A program made the translations under genes and the position numbers. A stretch of DNA of 44,690 bases from an uncultured Clostridia bacterium (GTDB lineage Bacteria > Bacillota > Clostridia > Christensenellales > Pumilibacteraceae): the NCBI GenBank assembly GCA_944363615.1, contig CALVUQ010000001.1, forward strand, positions 1 through 44,690. Reading direction: 5' to 3'. Below the pieces are notes generated by a model that saw only the letters and a program-made list of their open reading frames with translations, was not told where the DNA came from and did not search any database. This document shows positions 8,051-17,034 of the stretch, piece after piece. The first letter of the stretch is position 1. The number at the start of each line of letters is the position of its first letter.

Positions 8051-10477
8051 TTATTTTTCCTCGACGTAACTGACGGGCTTAAGGTGCCATATGTTGTCGC
8101 AATACTCTTTTATGCTGCGGTCGGCGGAAAATACTCCGGACTGCGAAATGTTGACAAGCGCCATGCGGTTCCATCTTTTGCGGTCGGCATACGCTTTGTC
8201 GAGATCGGAAGCCGCGCGCAGATAATCTTTGAAATCGCCGAGCACCATATACGGATCGGCAACGTAATTCGTGCCAAGCGTGAGATAATCGGCAATATCT
8301 GAAAAGGACTGCCCGTCGAAGCCCGTCCTGAGCGCGTCCACCACGCGGCGGATTTGCGGGTCGGACGAATAAAGATGCGAAGCGTTGTAACCCGCTTGCC
8401 ATACTTTTTCCACCTCGTCCGCCTTGAACCCGAAAGTAAAGATGTTGTCTTTACCCACGCGCTCGGCGATCTCCACGTTGGCGCCGTCCACGGTGCCCAG
8501 AGTAATCGCGCCGTTAAGCATGAACTTCATATTGGACGTGCCCGACGCTTCTTTGCCCGCAAGCGAAATCTGCTCCGACACCTCGGACGCGGGGATAAGC
8601 CGCTCGGCTTTGGTGACGTTGTAATTTTCGACAAACAGCACGTCTACTTTGCTTTTGACTTTGGGATTGCGCTGAATCTCTGCCGACAAACAGTTTATAA
8701 GCGAGATAATGCGCTTTGCGTGATAATATCCGCCCGCCGCCTTGGCGCCGAAAATAAAGGTTTCGGGCGTGACGGAAACATCGGGATTTTCCGTAACGGT
8801 CAGATATTTATCGATAATTTTAAGTACGTTGAGAAGCTGACGCTTATACTCGTGCAGGCGCTTTATCTGTGAATCGAAACGCGAATCGGGGTTAAGCGAA
8901 AATCCCGTCGTCTTTTTTACGTAATCGGCAAACTCCGCCTTGTTGGCGCGCTTTATCTCGTCAAGCTTTTTAAGAACCGACTCGTCCTCAACGTATTTCG
9001 ACAGGCCGCTAAGTTTATCCGCGTCCGCAACGTAACCGTCGCCTATAAGCGAAGTAATAAGCGAGGCAAGCCGCGGATTTGCCTGATTAAGCCATCTTCT
9101 GTGAGCGATTCCGTTGGTTACGTTGGTAAAACGCTCGGGTAAAATGGCGTAAAAGTCTTTGAAAATGCTTTCCTTTATTATGTCGCTGTGCAGCGCGCTT
9201 ACGCCGTTTATGCTGTGAGAGCCTATCACCGCCAGGTTTGCCATGCGCACCTGACCGTTGCCTATTACGTGCATGCGCGAAAGTTGCTCCTGCGTGCAGT
9301 CGCGGTGCTCTCCGTCGAAACGCGCGTCAATTTCCTTTATTATCGAATAAATTCGCGGCAGACGCATGCGGACAAGGTCCTCGCTCCACTTTTCAAGCGC
9401 CTCGCTCATGACCGTGTGATTGGTGTAAGCGATGGTGTTGACGGTAATGTTCCACGCCTTTTCCCAAGAAAAACCGTACTCGTCCATAAGCAGCCGCATA
9501 AGCTCGGGTACGGCAAGCGCGGGATGAGTGTCGTTTATGTGTATAGCCGCTTTTTCCGCAAGATTGTCAAGGCTTGGATTGCGTTTAAGATGATCCTTGA
9601 TTATGGACTGAAGGCTTGCGCTGACCAGAAAATACTGCTGAGAAAGGCGCAGTTGTTTGCCCTCGAAATGTTCGTCGGAAGGATAAAGCACCTTGCTTAT
9701 GAGTTCCGCCTCGTTGTCGCCGCGCATAGCCGCGAAATAGTCGCCCTGCGTAAAGGACTTCATATCGAAGGACGCGGGTGCGCTGGCGCGCCAGAGCCGC
9801 AAAACGCTTACGCCCTTGCCGCCGTGACCGCTTATCATCACGTCGTAAGGAAGCGCCTCCACCAGGCTTGCCCCCTCGTGACGGATTTTTAGCGTGCCGT
9901 CCGACCAGTCCTCCGTTACGTGCCCGCCGAGTTTTACGGTAAAACTCTTGTCGGAGCGCGGCATCATCCAGACTTCGCCCGTGTCCAGCCAGATGTCGGG
10001 AAGCTCCACCTGAGTGTTTTCCACTATTTTCTGTTTGAAAAGTCCGTATTCGTATCTTATGGAAAATCCCATGGCGGGATAGTTGTTTGCCGCAAGCGCG
10101 TCGAAAAAGCACGCCGCAAGCCTTCCAAGGCCGCCGTTTCCCAGTCCCGCGTCCGCCTCCAGCTCGTAAAGATCGGTGAGGTTGAATCCAAAAGATTTGA
10201 CCGCGTCCGTAAACTGCTTGGTAAGGTCAAGGTTGTAAAGGTTGTTTTTCAAAGAGCGTCCCAGCAAAAACTCCATGCACAAGTAATAGACGCGCTTTGC
10301 GCCTTGTTTATACGCCTCTCGGTTGAAACGCTGCTTCTGAAGCAGAAGCATATCCCTTAAAACCAGCGCGCAGGCCTTGTAAATCTGCATGGGCGACGCG
10401 CCTTTGGGCGTGGTGGCAAAATATTTATCCAGTTTTTCCGTTATCAGTTCCTTGATTTTTGACGTAGTGTACTCCAT
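8051..10477 (-). CDS. glgP: Glycogen/starch phosphorylase (GT35)
   Basis: The 808-residue protein has the length and motifs of bacterial glycogen phosphorylases, which release glucose 1-phosphate from glycogen ends with pyridoxal phosphate. Visible landmarks are YYLCMEFLLGRSLKNNL near the N-terminus, EADAGLGNGGLGRLAACF, the INDTHPALAVPELMRLL segment, RLHEYKRQLLN, and the cofactor site EASGTSNMKFMLNGA, whose Lys binds PLP. No signal peptide. GGAGG lies six bases before the ATG. It is the fifth gene of the operon and starts 36 bases after the glgA stop. Confidence 0.97.
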   Translation of the reverse strand: MEYTTSKIKELITEKLDKYFATTPKGASPMQIYKACALVLRDMLLLQKQRFNREAYKQGAKRVYYLCMEFLLGRSLKNNLYNLDLTKQFTDAVKSFGFNLTDLYELEADAGLGNGGLGRLAACFFDALAANNYPAMGFSIRYEYGLFKQKIVENTQVELPDIWLDTGEVWMMPRSDKSFTVKLGGHVTEDWSDGTLKIRHEGASLVEALPYDVMISGHGGKGVSVLRLWRASAPASFDMKSFTQGDYFAAMRGDNEAELISKVLYPSDEHFEGKQLRLSQQYFLVSASLQSIIKDHLKRNPSLDNLAEKAAIHINDTHPALAVPELMRLLMDEYGFSWEKAWNITVNTIAYTNHTVMSEALEKWSEDLVRMRLPRIYSIIKEIDARFDGEHRDCTQEQLSRMHVIGNGQVRMANLAVIGSHSINGVSALHSDIIKESIFKDFYAILPERFTNVTNGIAHRRWLNQANPRLASLITSLIGDGYVADADKLSGLSKYVEDESVLKKLDEIKRANKAEFADYVKKTTGFSLNPDSRFDSQIKRLHEYKRQLLNVLKIIDKYLTVTENPDVSVTPETFIFGAKAAGGYYHAKRIISLINCLSAEIQRNPKVKSKVDVLFVENYNVTKAERLIPASEVSEQISLAGKEASGTSNMKFMLNGAITLGTVDGANVEIAERVGKDNIFTFGFKADEVEKVWQAGYNASHLYSSDPQIRRVVDALRTGFDGQSFSDIADYLTLGTNYVADPYMVLGDFKDYLRAASDLDKAYADRKRWNRMALVNISQSGVFSADRSIKEYCDNIWHLKPVSYVEEK

Positions 10478-10513
10478 TGATCGTCCTCCGTGAAAGCAAA
10501 TCGAAAAAAGCGT

Positions 10514-12436
10514 TTATTTATTAAGCACTTCGTTATAGTATTCGTCGTATTCCTTTGCGCTTCTGTCCCAGCTGAAATCGCACTTCATTGCGCGGCGGCG
10601 CAGTCCTTTGAAGATGTCGAAGTAATCGCGGTAAAGCCCCACCGCTCTGTCCACGGCGTAAAGCAGATCGCCTGCGTCGTAACCGCCGAAACAGAAGCCG
10701 TTGCCCGATTTTCCGTCGCCGCAATCCGTGACCGAATCCTTAAGCCCGCCCGTGGCGCGCACGACGGGTATTGTGCCGTATCGCATGGCCATCATCTGGG
10801 ATAAGCCGCAGGGCTCAGACCTTGAGGGCATTAAGAATATGTCGGCGCCGGCGTAGATTTTCTGCGCGAGGTCCTTATTGAAGGAAATTATCGCACGCAC
10901 GCGGTTTCCGTACACGTTCTGCATGTGGCGGAAAAAGTTTTCGTGATCGGGATCGCCGGTACCGAGGATTACGAACTGCACGCCTTTTTTCATGATTTCG
11001 TTGAACGCCGACCTTACGATGTCAATCCCCTTATGAGAGGCAAGCCGCGTAATCATGGCAATCATGGGCACTTTTTCGTCCGCGGGTAAATCCAACAGCC
11101 GCTGAAGCCCCGTCTTGTTTTCCGGCTTGAATTCGTCCACCGTATCGGCGTCGTAGTTTTTGAAAAGCGACGCGTTGGTGGCGGGATTATAGGTATCGGT
11201 GTCGATGCCGTTCAGAATTCCCTTGAGCTTATGCGCGTTTTTAAGCAGAATGCTTTGCAGTCCGTGCGCGTACTCGCCGCTCATGATCTCCGCAGCGTAG
11301 CTTTTGCTGACGGTGGAAACGCTGTCGCTGTAGTCGATTGCGCCTTTCATGAGGTTTATGCAGCCGCCGAACTCTATGGACATATACTCCCTTCTGGGGA
11401 TTCCGAAAAGGTCCTCTATGACGTCGGGAGAAAACTGACCCTGATATTCTATATTATGAATGGTGAATACGGTCCTGATACCCTGAAGCGAGTCGCGATA
11501 CTGATAGAACAGCTTGTAATAAACGGGTATAAGCGCGGTATGCCAGTCGTTGCAGTGCAGTATGTCCACATGCCAGTTAAGATACGGAATAAGCTCCAGC
11601 ACCGCGCGGGAGAAAAACGCGAAACGCTCGCCGTCGTCGCCGTAACCGTACAGTCCCGACCGCTTAAAATAATATTCGTTGTCCACAAACCAGAATTTAA
11701 CGCCCTCGTATTCCAGCTCGAAAAGTCCGCAATACTGGTTTCTCCACGCCAAAGGCACGGTAATGGAACGGATGAAAGACAGCTTTTCGCGATATTCGGC
11801 GGGTAAATTCTCATAAAGGGGAAGAATTACACGCGCCTCCACGGTGCCCAGCTTGTTCAGCGCTCGCGGCAGAGAGCCCACAACCTCCCCAAGGCCGCCC
11901 GTACCCGCGAAAGGCCAGGCCTCTGACGCGGCGAACAGGACGTGTTTAACCTCTTTTTTTACGGTTTCCGCCTTGGCTTCAGCCGTGTTTTCCGCCTTGC
12001 TTTCCGTATTTTCGGCGACGTCCGAAGGCTTTTCGACTATGCTTTCGGTCTTATCGACGGCAGGCGCTTTTTTCGCCGCGGGTCTTTTCTTACCCGCAGT
12101 CGCTTTCGTCGATGCGGTTTTTGCTTTTGAAGCATCGGATTTTTTACGGCCGCGGGTCTTTTTTTCCTTAACCGCGACTTCCTCGGCGTTTTCGGGCGGC
12201 AAAGTCGACTTTAAGGGATTTGCCACGGCGCCGCGCTTTTTGACGGCGACCTGACCGCTTGAACGGACAGCGACTTCCTTTTTGGTCTTAAGCGTAACTT
12301 TACCGTCGGGTTTAACGGTTGCTTCGCCTTTTTTCTTGGTGGTAACGGTGCCTTTACCGCGCACCGCCGGAGTTTTTTGTTCCGCCCCGGAAACTTTGGT
12401 TTTTACCGACTGTTCGGTAATGGTTTTTTCTTCCAT
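10514..12436 (-). CDS. glgA: Glycogen synthase (GT5) with long lysine-rich N-terminal extension
   Basis: Residues from about 163 to 640 form a complete GT5 glycogen synthase, which transfers glucose from ADP-glucose. Signs are HVLFAASEAWPF at the start, HCNDWHTALIPVY, TIHNIEYQGQF, GILNGIDTDTYNP and the nucleotide-site stretch MPSRSEPCGLSQMMAMRYG. In the usual KTGGL motif the Lys is replaced by Gly (AGTGGLGE, Gly178). The first 162 residues are absent from typical GlgA (about 480 residues). They are rich in Lys, Ala, Thr and Glu, with short repeated KGxVxVK-like units (about 25-70) and a histone H1-like Lys/Ala stretch (90-128). AAGGAG before the ATG and an unbroken frame argue that the extension is translated. 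Confidence 0.94.
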   Translation of the reverse strand: MEEKTITEQSVKTKVSGAEQKTPAVRGKGTVTTKKKGEATVKPDGKVTLKTKKEVAVRSSGQVAVKKRGAVANPLKSTLPPENAEEVAVKEKKTRGRKKSDASKAKTASTKATAGKKRPAAKKAPAVDKTESIVEKPSDVAENTESKAENTAEAKAETVKKEVKHVLFAASEAWPFAGTGGLGEVVGSLPRALNKLGTVEARVILPLYENLPAEYREKLSFIRSITVPLAWRNQYCGLFELEYEGVKFWFVDNEYYFKRSGLYGYGDDGERFAFFSRAVLELIPYLNWHVDILHCNDWHTALIPVYYKLFYQYRDSLQGIRTVFTIHNIEYQGQFSPDVIEDLFGIPRREYMSIEFGGCINLMKGAIDYSDSVSTVSKSYAAEIMSGEYAHGLQSILLKNAHKLKGILNGIDTDTYNPATNASLFKNYDADTVDEFKPENKTGLQRLLDLPADEKVPMIAMITRLASHKGIDIVRSAFNEIMKKGVQFVILGTGDPDHENFFRHMQNVYGNRVRAIISFNKDLAQKIYAGADIFLMPSRSEPCGLSQMMAMRYGTIPVVRATGGLKDSVTDCGDGKSGNGFCFGGYDAGDLLYAVDRAVGLYRDYFDIFKGLRRRAMKCDFSWDRSAKEYDEYYNEVLNK

Positions 12437-12516
12437 GTTTTAACTCCTTTTGGTTTAACCGTGAAAATTTTTTGATTAAGAACGCGTAACTGAATATTCC
12501 CGTGCCGAAAAGCCTT

Positions 12517-13629
12517 TTAAACTATGGTGTTTTTGGGCAGGAAATACGGTCTTGTTTCGTGGCCGCTTAAGGTACGGCTTTCGAGAATGTGCGAAAACTT
12601 GTCTGCAATGACGCAGTTTACGTAACTGCCCGAATCGACTAACACGTTATTGAAGAGAATACTGCCCTTGACGTGCGCGCCTTTCGCGATTTTTACGCCG
12701 CGGAAAAGAATGGAGTTTTCCACCTCTCCTTCTATGACGCAGCCGTCCGCCACAAGCGAATTTTTAACGCTGCCCGTGTCGTCTATTTTGCAGGGAGCGC
12801 TGTCGCGGACCTTTGTGTAGATGGCACCGCCGCTTCTAAAAAGCTGGTCGCGCGTGCTTTTGTCGAGAAGCTGCAAGGAATGTTTGTAATAGTTAGCCAT
12901 GGTGTCGATGCTGGCGAAATAGCCCGTGTATTCGTAACCGTATATATTATAGTCGTCCACGCCGCGTATGAGAACGTCGCGCGAAAAACTTTTGTACCCA
13001 AGCTCGTCCGCGTTGTCGATAATGCTTAAAAGGAATTTGCGATTTACCACAAGCATGTTGGTGAAAACGTTTACGGTACCGCTGTGCTTGTTGCCGGTAA
13101 TAACCTTTCTGACCCTGCCGCCGCTGTCCAGTTCCAGTTTGGTGCGCACCTTTTTGTCGCCTTCTTCAAGCTGTTTGCGACGGTAAACCACGGTGATGTC
13201 CGCATGCTTTTCTATATGATAGCTTAACACTTTGGAAAAATCGATGTTGCAGACGTTGTCGCAGTCGGACATTACGACGTAAGTTTCGGTGGCTTCGCGC
13301 AGATAATACGCGCAGTTGGAAATCGCCTCAAACCTTGAGGAATAGACCGCCGCGCTGTCCCTGCCGTAAGGCGGAAGAATAGTCAGACCGCCGTTTTTTC
13401 TGGACAGGTCCCAGCTTTTGCCGCTGCCGATATGCTCCATAAGCGACTGGTAGTTGTATTTTGTGATGATTCCCACTTTGTAAATGCCGCTGTTGACCAT
13501 GTTGGACAACACGAAGTCTATCAGCCTGTATCTGCCCGCATAAGGCACCGACGCCAAAGTACGCGTTGCGGTAAGCTCGTTGATTTCCTTATCGTGAATG
13601 TTGGAAAAAATTACGCCCAAAGTTTTCAT
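12517..13629 (-). CDS. glgD: Glucose-1-phosphate adenylyltransferase subunit GlgD
   Basis: The 370-residue protein is the second, usually non-catalytic or regulatory subunit of ADP-glucose pyrophosphorylase found in Firmicutes. It keeps the nucleotidyltransferase fold (YRLIDFVLSNMVNSGI, IGSGKSWDL) but lacks the GGxGTRL catalytic loop; its N-terminus reads GVIFSNIHDKEINELT instead. SDCDNVCNIDF replaces the SGDHIYKMD of GlgC. A C-terminal left-handed beta-helix has hexapeptide repeats (about 270-350). It lies 15 bases downstream of glgC with AAAGGG before the ATG, which favours assembly of GlgC-GlgD tetramers. Confidence 0.95.
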   Translation of the reverse strand: MKTLGVIFSNIHDKEINELTATRTLASVPYAGRYRLIDFVLSNMVNSGIYKVGIITKYNYQSLMEHIGSGKSWDLSRKNGGLTILPPYGRDSAAVYSSRFEAISNCAYYLREATETYVVMSDCDNVCNIDFSKVLSYHIEKHADITVVYRRKQLEEGDKKVRTKLELDSGGRVRKVITGNKHSGTVNVFTNMLVVNRKFLLSIIDNADELGYKSFSRDVLIRGVDDYNIYGYEYTGYFASIDTMANYYKHSLQLLDKSTRDQLFRSGGAIYTKVRDSAPCKIDDTGSVKNSLVADGCVIEGEVENSILFRGVKIAKGAHVKGSILFNNVLVDSGSYVNCVIADKFSHILESRTLSGHETRPYFLPKNTIV

Positions 13630-13644
13630 TTTCGTTTCCCTTTC

Positions 13645-14826
13645 CTATTTGTTTTCCACAATATCGCCGGACGCGATAACGCTGCCCTTTCTGATCACGC
13701 TGTCCCTGCCGATAAGCGCGATCCTTTCCTTACTGCTGTTCTGGTCGCCGATGACCACGTCGTCTTCCACGGTCACGTTTTCGTCCAGCATGCCGTAGTC
13801 GACGGTGACGTTTTCACCGATGACGGTGCCGCGCATTATGACGCTGTTCCTGATAACGCTGCCCTTGCCTATCGCAACGTCCTCGGAAACGACGCTGTTT
13901 ATAATCGTGCCGTTTATTTCGCAACCCGCCGTGAACACCGAATTGATTACGTTTCCGGTTTCGCCTATGTAAGAGGGAGGAAGCGGCTCGTTACGGGAAT
14001 AAATTTTCATGTCGGGTTCGTTAAGGTTGATTGCGGGATGGTCGCCTAAAAGGTCCATGTTTGCCTCCCACAGCGAAGTAACGGTACCGACGTCTTTCCA
14101 GTAGCCCGTAAAACAGTACGCATACAGCTTTTTGCCCGATTTAAGCATATACGGGATTATGTTTTTACCGAAGTCGTTCTGGGACGTCTTGTCTTTTTCG
14201 TCGCGAATAAGCTCCTCTATAAGCACGTCCTTTTTAAATATGTACACGCCCATGGACGCATGGTTGCTTTTTGGATTTTTGGGTTTTTCCTCAAAATCCG
14301 TGATGCGCTTGTCTTTATCGAAACTCATTATGCCGAAACGCGGCGCTTCGGACACGGGGACGTCTATTACCGCGATGGTGCAGTCGGCGTCGGACAAGAC
14401 GTGCTCCGACAGCATTCTGGAATAATCCATCTTGTATATGTGGTCGCCCGAAAGAATAAGCACGTTTTCGCTGTCGTATTTGTTGAGAAAATGGATGTTC
14501 TGGTAAATGGCGTTTGCCGTACCTTTGTACCACTCTCCGCCCGCTTTAGCCTGATAAGGAGAAAGCGTATGAACTCCGCCGTTGGCGCGGTCGAGATCCC
14601 AGGGCTCGCCGCTGCCGATGTATTCGTTGAGAATAAGCGGCTCGTACTGCGTAAGCACGCCCACCGTATCGATGCCGGAATTGGTGCAGTTGCTTAATGT
14701 AAAGTCGATAATCCTGTACTTGGAGCCGAAAGACACCGCAGGCTTCGCTATTCCCGCGGTAAGGGCGTAAAGTCTTGTGCCCTGACCGCCCGCAAGCAAC
14801 ATGGCAACGCATTTTTTCTTTTTCAT
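13645..14826 (-). CDS. glgC: Glucose-1-phosphate adenylyltransferase, catalytic subunit
   Basis: The 393-residue enzyme makes ADP-glucose from ATP and glucose 1-phosphate, the committed step of glycogen synthesis. It has the catalytic loop [15 protein letters not shown] (about 9-23), the sugar-site motifs [10 protein letters not shown] and FEEKPKNP, and a C-terminal left-handed beta-helix with hexapeptide repeats (about 290-385). Its ATG overlaps the glgB stop by four bases, so translation is probably coupled, and a GGGGG lies 7-8 bases before the ATG. No feature allows allosteric effectors to be read off. Confidence 0.97.
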   Translation of the reverse strand: MKKKKCVAMLLAGGQGTRLYALTAGIAKPAVSFGSKYRIIDFTLSNCTNSGIDTVGVLTQYEPLILNEYIGSGEPWDLDRANGGVHTLSPYQAKAGGEWYKGTANAIYQNIHFLNKYDSENVLILSGDHIYKMDYSRMLSEHVLSDADCTIAVIDVPVSEAPRFGIMSFDKDKRITDFEEKPKNPKSNHASMGVYIFKKDVLIEELIRDEKDKTSQNDFGKNIIPYMLKSGKKLYAYCFTGYWKDVGTVTSLWEANMDLLGDHPAINLNEPDMKIYSRNEPLPPSYIGETGNVINSVFTAGCEINGTIINSVVSEDVAIGKGSVIRNSVIMRGTVIGENVTVDYGMLDENVTVEDDVVIGDQNSSKERIALIGRDSVIRKGSVIASGDIVENK

Positions 14827-16688
14827 TTCTTTATCCCCCTGTGAGTTGAAGTAAGATAAACGCCCGACATGGGTTTAACGTCCATGACGAGACTGTAGTC
14901 GAATCCGTGCGAGGGAATTTTCTCCGCGCGGTATTTTACTTTTTCGCAGTCGAAGCCGCCGAGGTACGACGACAGTTTAACCGTATAAGTCCCCTTGTCC
15001 GCGCCGAACCTATAATTTTTATATTCGACGGGAGAGAAATTTATGACCGCAACGACCGAAGCTCCTTTTTTATTCATGCGTTCGTAGACGATGACGTTCT
15101 GAGTATTGTCGTCCACGACGTGCCACCTGAAACCATCGAAGCCGCCGTCGCACTGCCAAAGCGCGGAATTGCGTCTGTAAAAGTCATTAAGCGTGCGCAC
15201 GAAATCGAAAGTCAGGGCATGAGAGGGAAAATCAAGCAGAAGCCAGTCCAGGCCCTGAGTGTAATTCCACTCTATGAACTGGCCTATTTCGCACCCCATA
15301 AACAGCAGTTTTTTGCCGGGATGCGCATACATGTTCATTAAAAAATTCCTCAATCCCGCGAATTTAAGGTCGTATTCGCCGGGCATCTTGTTAAGCAGGG
15401 AGCCTTTTCCGTGCACCACCTCGTCGTGGGAGATGGGAAGAATATAGTTTTCGCTGAAAGCGTAGGTTATGGAAAAAGTAAGCGCGTTGTGCTTGCCCGC
15501 GCGGAAATACGGGTCGGTCTTGGCGTAGTCGAGAATGTCGTTCATCCACCCCATGTTCCACTTATAGTTGAAGCCCAGCCCCCCTTCCGAAACGGGTTTG
15601 GTGACCAGCGGCCAGGCGGTGGATTCTTCGGCAATCATAAGCGCTTTGGGGAAACGTGCGAAAACGGCGGTGTTCAGTTTTTGCAGAAACGCGACTGCCT
15701 CCTCGTTTTCCTTGCCGCCGAAACGATTGGGCTCCCATTCGCCGTCCTTTCTGCCGTAATCGAGATACAGCATGCTTGCCACCGCGTCCACTCTTAAACC
15801 GTCGATGTGGTAAAGATCGAACCACATTATCGCATTGGAGCACAAAAAGGTCTGAACCTCGCCCCTGCCGTAATCGAAACAGCAAGTGCCCCACTCCTTA
15901 TGCTCTCGCCTTAAGGGACTTGCGGGCTCGTAAAGCGGACGTCCGTCGAAAAGCGCAAGCCCGTTATCGTTTTTGGGAAAGTGTCCCGGCACCCAGTCAA
16001 TGATAAGTCCGATGCCTGCCTTGTGCAGTTTTTCCACCAGATAACAGAAGTCCGCGGGAGTGCCGTACCGCGAAGTGGGCGCAAAGTAGCCCGTCACCTG
16101 ATACCCCCAGGAGCCGTCGTAAGGATATTCCGCGACACCCATAAGCTCGAGGTGAGTATAGCGCAGTTTTCTGAGGTAAGGCACGATCTCGTCGGCAAAT
16201 TTGCGGTAGGAATACACGTTGCCGTCGGGATAACGCCGCCAGCTGCCGATATGCGCCTCGTAAATATTCATGGGACAGTCGTATATGTCCTTTTCTTTCA
16301 GTTTTTCCCTGTAAGCTTCGTCGCTGACTTTTATGTCGGAAAGCGGATAAACCTTACTGTTTGTCCCCTCGTGCGTTTCGGAGTGAAAAGCATAGGGATC
16401 GGACTTATATATAAGCTTGCCTTCGGGTGTGGTTATCAGAAATTTATATGCGTCGAACTTTTTAACGCAATCCGCACTAAGCTCGTAAATTCCCTGCCCC
16501 GTAAGACGCATAAGTCCCTTGTCCTTGTCCCAGTCGTTGAAGTCGCCCACCACCGACACCGATAAAGCGGAAGGGGCAAATACCCTGAACACGGCTTTGC
16601 CGCGGGATTCGTCATACTGACAACCGAAATAACGGTAAGCGTCGTACAATTCGCCTTCGTGAAACTTTTTTTCGTCTCTTTCGTTCAT
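14823..16688 (-). CDS. glgB: 1,4-alpha-glucan branching enzyme (GH13)
   Basis: The 621-residue enzyme forms alpha-1,6 branches in glycogen. The N-terminal CBM48-like module ([20 protein letters not shown]) is followed by the GH13 barrel with [14 protein letters not shown] (nucleophile Asp), [11 protein letters not shown] (acid/base Glu) and [13 protein letters not shown] (third Asp), plus a C-terminal beta domain. The frame stays open to an ATG at 16769, but that codon overlaps the predicted -10 box. ATG 16688 has GGAGGC (16699-16704) ten bases upstream, so I take 16688 as the start. It is the first gene of the glycogen operon and overlaps glgC by four bases (ATGA). Confidence 0.95.
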   Translation of the reverse strand: MNERDEKKFHEGELYDAYRYFGCQYDESRGKAVFRVFAPSALSVSVVGDFNDWDKDKGLMRLTGQGIYELSADCVKKFDAYKFLITTPEGKLIYKSDPYAFHSETHEGTNSKVYPLSDIKVSDEAYREKLKEKDIYDCPMNIYEAHIGSWRRYPDGNVYSYRKFADEIVPYLRKLRYTHLELMGVAEYPYDGSWGYQVTGYFAPTSRYGTPADFCYLVEKLHKAGIGLIIDWVPGHFPKNDNGLALFDGRPLYEPASPLRREHKEWGTCCFDYGRGEVQTFLCSNAIMWFDLYHIDGLRVDAVASMLYLDYGRKDGEWEPNRFGGKENEEAVAFLQKLNTAVFARFPKALMIAEESTAWPLVTKPVSEGGLGFNYKWNMGWMNDILDYAKTDPYFRAGKHNALTFSITYAFSENYILPISHDEVVHGKGSLLNKMPGEYDLKFAGLRNFLMNMYAHPGKKLLFMGCEIGQFIEWNYTQGLDWLLLDFPSHALTFDFVRTLNDFYRRNSALWQCDGGFDGFRWHVVDDNTQNVIVYERMNKKGASVVAVINFSPVEYKNYRFGADKGTYTVKLSSYLGGFDCEKVKYRAEKIPSHGFDYSLVMDVKPMSGVYLTSTHRGIKK

Positions 16689-16760
16689 AAACTCAGCTGC
16701 CTCCAAATTAGTGTCCGTAAATTCAATCCGATTGGCGCGCAGAAATTTATCGCCTACGTT

Positions 16761-16789
16761 ATTATACATTATTTTACCGCATAAATCAA
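16761..16789 (-). promoter_or_regulatory. Sigma-A promoter of the glycogen operon
   Basis: TTGATT (16784-16789), 17 bases, TATAAT (16761-16766) on the minus strand. The expected start is near 16754, leaving a leader of about 65 nt before ATG 16688. It faces the glnN promoter; the two -35 boxes are about 118 bp apart in very AT-rich DNA where regulators could bind. Confidence 0.75.
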
Positions 16790-16907
16790 TACTTATTCCT
16801 TATTTTTACTGTAAATCCCTTGTAAATTTTATGTTAAAGCATACAGACGAACAAAAATTTATTGTATCTGACATTATAAAAAATTTTAAAAAAAATGCAT
16901 AAAACGG

Positions 16908-16936
16908 TTGACAATATTCTTATACTGTAATATAAT
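16908..16936 (+). promoter_or_regulatory. Consensus sigma-A promoter of glnN
   Basis: TTGACA (16908-16913), 17 bases, TATAAT (16931-16936), a perfect match at both hexamers. The predicted start near 16943 gives a leader of about 92 nt that contains a strong hairpin. Confidence 0.85.
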
Positions 16937-16953
16937 TCAATCGATATTTCAGC

Positions 16954-16991
16954 AAAGGCGCTGTAGGATTTCAAAATTCCTGCGGCGCTTT
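16954..16991 (+). promoter_or_regulatory. Leader hairpin upstream of glnN
   Basis: The arms AAAGGCGCTGTAGGA and TCCTGCGGCGCTTT pair over about 14 bp with one bulged G and two G-U pairs. The stem is followed by the T-rich TTTATCTATTTTATC and then AAGGAG (17019-17024). The T run is interrupted, so it is either a weak attenuator or an mRNA-stabilising or protein-binding stem. The hexaloop pair of ANTAR-controlled leaders was not found. Confidence 0.55.
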
Positions 16992-17034
16992 ATCTATTTT
17001 ATCGGGTAATAATTTTTTAAGGAGATAAATTTAT

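Noticed and set aside
16711..16902. 63-codon plus-strand frame between glgB and glnN
   Set aside because: It lies across the glycogen promoter, has no ribosome binding site and a composition typical of AT-rich non-coding DNA.
16943..17034. ANTAR-type double hairpin in the glnN leader
   Set aside because: Only one stem is present and its loop does not show the AxxxGx hexaloop.
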